A DNA stretch of 64,000 nt from Branchiostoma floridae (Eukaryota; Chordata; Leptocardii; Amphioxiformes; Branchiostomatidae). The stretch lies in the NCBI RefSeq assembly GCF_000003815.2, contig NC_049979.1, forward strand, positions 10,382,818 to 10,446,817, read 5' to 3'. Below, one piece after another: positions 59,353 through 64,000 of this stretch. The notes beneath the pieces are model-generated. The model worked only from the letters and a program-made list of their open reading frames with translations, made no database searches and had not been told where the DNA came from. Made by a program: the position numbers and the translations under genes. The stretch's first letter is position 1; every line of letters starts with the position of its first letter.

Positions 59353-62300
59353 TCAGAGAGAACACTGCTGTCTCCTCCCCGGCCCTGCTAATGGTACATC
59401 CCGCTCGTCCCAGAGGCTGACACCGTCACAGGTGCAGATCTTCTTGGGGTTCTGGAACAGGCCGGCTGAACGAGCCACAATACCGCAGGCAAGTCTGGCA
59501 GAAAAAGTAACATGACATGTGCAAAATGATTGACCAATAAAAAAAGAAATCCTGACAACACATCAAGAAATATTCTGAAACTGCCAACCTCAATCTGTTT
59601 AAGAATGTATGAATACAGGTAGTACAAACCCTGGGCCAGCACTGCCGTCTTGCTTGGACGAGGCATCTTTACCCTTGCCAAGGTCATCCTTTCCAGAATG
59701 TACTACCAGGGAACGGCCAATTATGTCCCACACCTACGGGATAAAATTTCATCATCAAAAAAGTTACTCTTCACAATGGTTCTCATCAGCATTAACATAT
59801 ATGAAGAAAATTATATATAAGACATTGCACTTGTGGCAAAAAAATGTGAACATTTGATAATACTTTTTCTTTTCTCTGATTGGCTTCATTTTGGCTCAAG
59901 CTAACACGACAAGCCTTATTTGTTCTTTTGCTCATACCTTCAGTCTCTCATCTTCCATCCTAAATTCTGCTCTACCTCTCGCATCAGCCAGGACGTTACC
60001 TAGGTCTCCGACATGCTGCACAAGGATATAACAAACAAAACTTAAGTTTTCTGAACTACATGCATACGTTCTGTTTGAGCAAAGTAATTTACAAGTAAGT
60101 CTCAAAATTAGTTATAATGCCAAAAAATCTGTAAATACTATAATAAATTTTACAACAGTTTTTAAAAACTTTGCAGAGCAATCTTTAGGCAAAGTTTGAC
60201 CAGTCAGGACAAGATGTTAACATTACTTACTCTTTCCTGGTCACCAGGGCCTCCATGGCAGGAGTTGGTAGGGTTGAAGTGGTCTCCACAGCTGAGATGG
60301 GTGAAGCACACAAGTTAGTCTGATCTTGTCTGGGACCAGACTGATTAACTTAAACTCAACTCAGATTACAAGGTTTTTGGGGAGACTACAAGGCTTGACA
60401 ATCACAGATAACCAGAGTGATATGTCTAAAACAGTTACTCAAGCAACTGGATGTATCTCATTACCTGGATGTCTAACCTTCATCAACGTGACCAGGGTGA
60501 TATCTAGGAGCAGAGAGAGAAGAGCATCCCCAGATCCCTCCGATCAGCTAAATGTTACATTGTCAGAGAATTGAGGTCAGGCACATTTTGTCTATCAGAG
60601 CAGGGTAACAGAGGGTTGGCGTATCACTAAAACAGATTCAACTTAGGCACAGTATTGAAACCTTCCTGGAACCATTAATCAAACTGAGCCATTTTCTGAA
60701 GTCTTAAGAAGGTACAAGTATGTTTTACAACATTATTGACAAACACTACTCAAAGGTAATTAAGCACAGAATGGATGAGCCCACCTGTCACAACCCTGGG
60801 ACAAATCCCCCAGCTCATGAACAGCCAGGCCGTGGAGCCCAGGTGTCAGCCCATCGATCGTCCCCTCAATCGCCACCTTCTTCTCGGACAGCTGGACAAA
60901 CCTGACCACGCCCTGGACAGCACTCCTACCAAAACCAGACATTTGTGACACTGCAGCGCCCAGGTGGGCTGTAAGAGTAAACATGGAACATTCACTTTTC
61001 TGTTGTACCTCTAGTAATCTTGTGGTGTAACAGGTGGACGAACAATGCACATTAACAAAACAAAACAAAACAGAACAAAACACAAGTTTTACAAATACTT
61101 GTCAATTCTTTTTTTAGCTTTAGTACTTAATTTGAATGCCTTAGCATCTGTAAAGACCTACGTATACACGTAAGAAGGGGAGACTGCCAAAATCTGGTCA
61201 CATTGGCCAGGCGATCGCTTGTACAGGTTTACCTGTAACTATGTTTTGTGTTTATTAATACAATCGACAGCCATGAAGACAGTTACCTTGCCCCATGCCC
61301 TTGATGACTGCCCTCCTGCCCGTGGACTCCAACAGTTCCTGCACCTTGGCTGATGGGAGGGTGGTCTCCACAACAACCTGTTCTGTAGGCAGGTCAATAC
61401 TGAAGGAGTGCACACCTGCAGAAGGAAGAAAATGTTCTTCACTGTCCTTCTTTTAAATTGCAATATACAAAGACAAGCTACATGTCATACACATTGTTAA
61501 TTTGGTGTCATGCTCAGACAAGCAACTGCTTTTAATACGTTAGCCACATGACAGATATCACACACAATCAATAACGCAAACACATGTATGAGTATGTAGA
61601 CAGGTGGTCACTGCAGCTGGTTATGGTAAAAAAATGTCTAGTATTTGAGGCAAGAATGTAAGTTTGAAAATTATGGTACTGTATTTTCTTCCCCTTATGT
61701 CAACTTTCTTTTCTAAAGCACCCACCTTCTGCACCCTTGAGTGCATTTTCCACAGCGCTGGCACAACTCTGACATGTCATCTGGACATCAAACTCAACCT
61801 GAAGTTCAAACAGTTAAGTTATTTGCCTGGTGTATATACACCTGGTGATTAAGTGTATATACACCTGGTGATTAAATATAGTCTGTAACGTTATAGTAAC
61901 ATTATATGAACTTAGTTACCAGCAATTGTATATCTAATGTTACATTTGTAAGGTTATAACATTAACTAATATAATGTTATAACGTTATAACATTAACTAA
62001 TATATGTGCAACCAGCATGCCCGGATGATGATGATATGGAGAGATTATAACACTATAAATATATAGCCATTCGGCATAACACACCAGCTTTATAGTATCA
62101 TTTTCATTTGACATCATCTCAGAAGCAAAGCAACATATCAGTTGACTGGATTATTTTGTAAGCGTAACATGTCAGGACTGACTCAGTGATTCAGGAACTT
62201 GCTGGTTCATGACGTGGAAGCAGCCACCAATAGACTGGATTTTGACAAGCCAGATCTGTGATCTAAATGTATCACAGGCCATATGAAATCATATAAAATG

Positions 62301-62551
62301 CAAAATTTATCATGACATTTCAAGGAATACACTGTCACAGTAGTCATCAACTTGACAGGTGGACTATGAACTCTCTGATCAAGAACATGCCCCCCTCCCC
62401 ATCATAACAAACTGGGATGTTCACTTTGCCCTCTCTTTATCACACGTCAACGCAAAATCTAAGCACAAAATGATATATAAGACTGATGCTAGCCGTCCAT
62501 GACATTGTATCGCGAAGACGTAACGTTACATACCTTTGTAGGCGTCGCCAT
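59353..62551 (-). CDS. CCS: Copper chaperone for superoxide dismutase
   Basis: CCS delivers copper to SOD1 and makes its disulfide. Exons in coding order: 62534-62551, 61727-61799, 61287-61415, 60785-60968, 60231-60291, 59938-60015, 59630-59733, 59353-59494. All phases agree and the protein is 262 residues (human 274). Domain I has the copper motif MTCQSC. Domain II is SOD-like: GTIDGLTPGLHGLAVHE, SCGDHF and HVGDLGN keep the structural zinc ligands (His of DHFNP, His of CHGG, His of RHVGD and the following Asp). The first copper His of SOD1 (HVH) is Ala here (AVH), consistent with a chaperone rather than an enzyme. Domain III keeps the CXC motif in KKICTCDG. The tail is a short basic PGRRQQCSL. 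Exon 1 carries only MATPTK. Confidence 0.95.
61831..62004. repeat. Two local tandem duplications, AT-rich
   Basis: TGTATATACACCTGGTGATT occurs at 61831-61850 and 61854-61873. GTTATAACATTAACTAATAT occurs at 61953-61972 and 61984-62003, and is itself embedded in palindromic TTATAACGTTATAA. Both are in CCS intron 1. Confidence 0.85.
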
Positions 62552-63229
62552 CCTTTACGAAGGAGGGTGTCCACTCTCACAGTTCTGCACTGGCGTACGC
62601 GTGTGTTGGAGACGTGCTTGCTGTCGTACTACATCATACCGCTAGGCGACGCTCTCCAGTACACTTGTAGGGCTAGTACATGAAGGTTCCGGGTCGGAGT
62701 TCAAATCTGACCGGAGTTGGCGGAAGGGTGGTGTAATAGGCCGGAAGTGCGCTGTTGTCTCCCTAACTTTTGCTCCCTATGGCTTGGTGATCGTTATAGC
62801 TGAGCATAGATTTGTCGTATTTTCTGAAAAGCCCGTGGGTTGTATACGAGCAATCGCTGTTATTGTTTACATCCGGGGTATTCGGCGCACGAGCGCTGAC
62901 TGGTAGGCAAAAAGCGTTAGGAGATCAGATTACTAATTAGCATACCGGCGCGGAAGCAGATCGTACTGTTTACGCGAATTTGCGCATTTTCAGCCACGTT
63001 TTTATCGCATCCATGGGATTTTTTCAGATTTTGTATTTTTTTCACTACTTCTTAGTCTTTTTTTTTCTTTTCTTGTGTAATATTTTGGGAGAAAATGACC
63101 CTTGCCCTCTTGACTTCCGTCATGTGTTTCCGGTTGTTTTGATTTTCCCGCCGTACGGGCTTTCTGTCATCCGTTCCGGGCTGTTATATTTCTGTTCCTA
63201 ATGTGGTTTAATTAATACGTTTAATCAAT
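62552..63229. promoter_or_regulatory. Shared divergent promoter region, CCS and 63230 gene
   Basis: The two start codons point away from each other across 678 bp. The segment 62540-62960 is visibly richer in CpG than the surrounding DNA (GGCGTACGCGTG, GGCGACGC, GGCGCACGAGCGC, CCGGCGCGG). No TATA box suits either gene. A bidirectional CpG-type promoter is inferred. Confidence 0.4.
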
Positions 63230-64000
63230 ATGAGTTCTTCAAACAGCTACATTAGCTCTTTGGAGCCTAATGACCGAACCAGGTATTTTGAGAAATTAAT
63301 GGTAAGTGTCGAAGACGCCGGCGATAGTTCAAACCCGGAAGTGACTGGTTCGGCGGTGACTGGTGACGGTGTACGCCTACCTGACCCATACAGTCTGACA
63401 GGTGAGGATCATGTGTACATGTGTTTCTAGATTTTGATAAGGTAGATTTTTGTGTCAGATAAAGGTTACAAAAACATGAGTACGTGTAAATGTGTTTGTT
63501 GCTAATCTCTAGAAATTCTGGCTACGTAACGTTATGTTTATTATCATTTGTATGTTATACAGGTTGGAAGGATGATTTGAGCCTCTGGCCAGATACGGAC
63601 TATGGGTGCATCTACACCTACCTAATCGAGGCTCCAGGTCCGTTTAACGGAGAAGCCATGAAAGCCTATAAATCCCTGGAGGCGTACAATCTCTTTATAA
63701 GTGGCCATGTGAGGGAGTGCAGGTACCACCCTATTGGAAAAAATGTGAAGGTCTGCTTCCTTAAGGCCAAGGTTGTGCCAGGTGGCTGTTGGAGTGCATT
63801 GGAACAATATTTCTACTGTACATGTACCTGTAGTGAGAACTCTTGAAGATGAAGAATGAGATGCGTGATTAGTATTTAACTGTCAGATACGTTTTTATAT
63901 TTACTGTATTATCTTTTTTTTCTGTTACATTTGTGCTTCAGGACAGAGAGGTACAGAGAGCTCCTCTACCAACCATGGGTGTGTTTGACCCAAAAAGAGG
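63230..64000 (+). CDS. SWIM/YqaJ-type protein, N-terminal part (cut by window end)
   Basis: Exons: 63230-63401, 63563-63781 and 63947 to beyond 64000; phases are 1 and 1 and agree. The start MSSSNSYISSLEPNDRTRYF is the first ATG in frame. The second exon reads PDTDYGCIYTYLIEAP, KAYKSLEAYNLFISGHV and VCFLKAKVVP. The third continues ERYRELLYQPWVCLTQKE. From memory of the family, KAYKSLEAYNxFxxGxV, then a KAKV strand, then PWV, precedes a SWIM zinc finger and YqaJ-like nuclease domain in large uncharacterised proteins common in amphioxus and cnidarians, often thought transposon-linked. Those domains would lie beyond the window. Function is unknown. Confidence 0.6.

Overview
The window is AT-rich, intron-dense animal DNA whose genes are deuterostome in character: short coding exons, GT-AG introns from tens of bases to 10 kb, tRNA-derived SINEs, a LINE fragment, MITE-like palindromes and simple repeats. 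Gene content and repeats (the TTCGCGGT palindrome, the CCTTCGCC/GGCGAAGG element with ATGCAAAT units) fit a cephalochordate (amphioxus, Branchiostoma). That assignment is inference from gene families and repeat style; the species cannot be told from the sequence. There are two assembly gaps, 26608-26707 (100 N) and 44155-44310 (156 N). Layout: (1) 120-10470 plus strand, an atlastin, the dynamin-like GTPase that fuses ER tubules, in 12 exons with a 3' UTR to about 12.69 kb. (2) 13868-17869 plus strand, a myosin regulatory light chain whose ATG is the last codon of exon 1. Its second coding exon occurs twice in tandem (15200-15304 and 15370-15474), both 105 nt, same phase, 31 of 35 residues identical, separated by a 65-nt intron; the second copy ends in a GC donor. 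(3) 21312-53500 plus strand, an EML1/2/4-type microtubule-associated protein (coiled coil, basic linker, HELP, WD/TAPE propellers) in about 23 exons over 32 kb. It has a likely 13-nt first coding exon, a 10-kb first intron, a likely internal promoter at 42485 for a form without the coiled coil, and a 60-nt in-frame cassette exon at 45911. (4) 55641-56523 minus strand, a 5'-truncated LINE between 10-bp target-site duplications. (5) 57550-58005 plus strand, a single-exon coiled-coil ORF of unknown function. (6) 59353-62551 minus strand, the copper chaperone for superoxide dismutase (CCS) in eight exons, complete. (7) 63230 to the window end, plus strand, the first exons of a gene resembling SWIM/YqaJ-type proteins, divergent from CCS. 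The genes are unrelated housekeeping, cytoskeletal and muscle genes and form no operon or single pathway. The most notable signals are alternative-transcript architecture: the tandem light-chain exons with their GC donor, and the EML internal promoter and cassette exon. All splice sites were called by eye from conserved protein reading, AG/GT boundaries and phase agreement; no transcript data were available.
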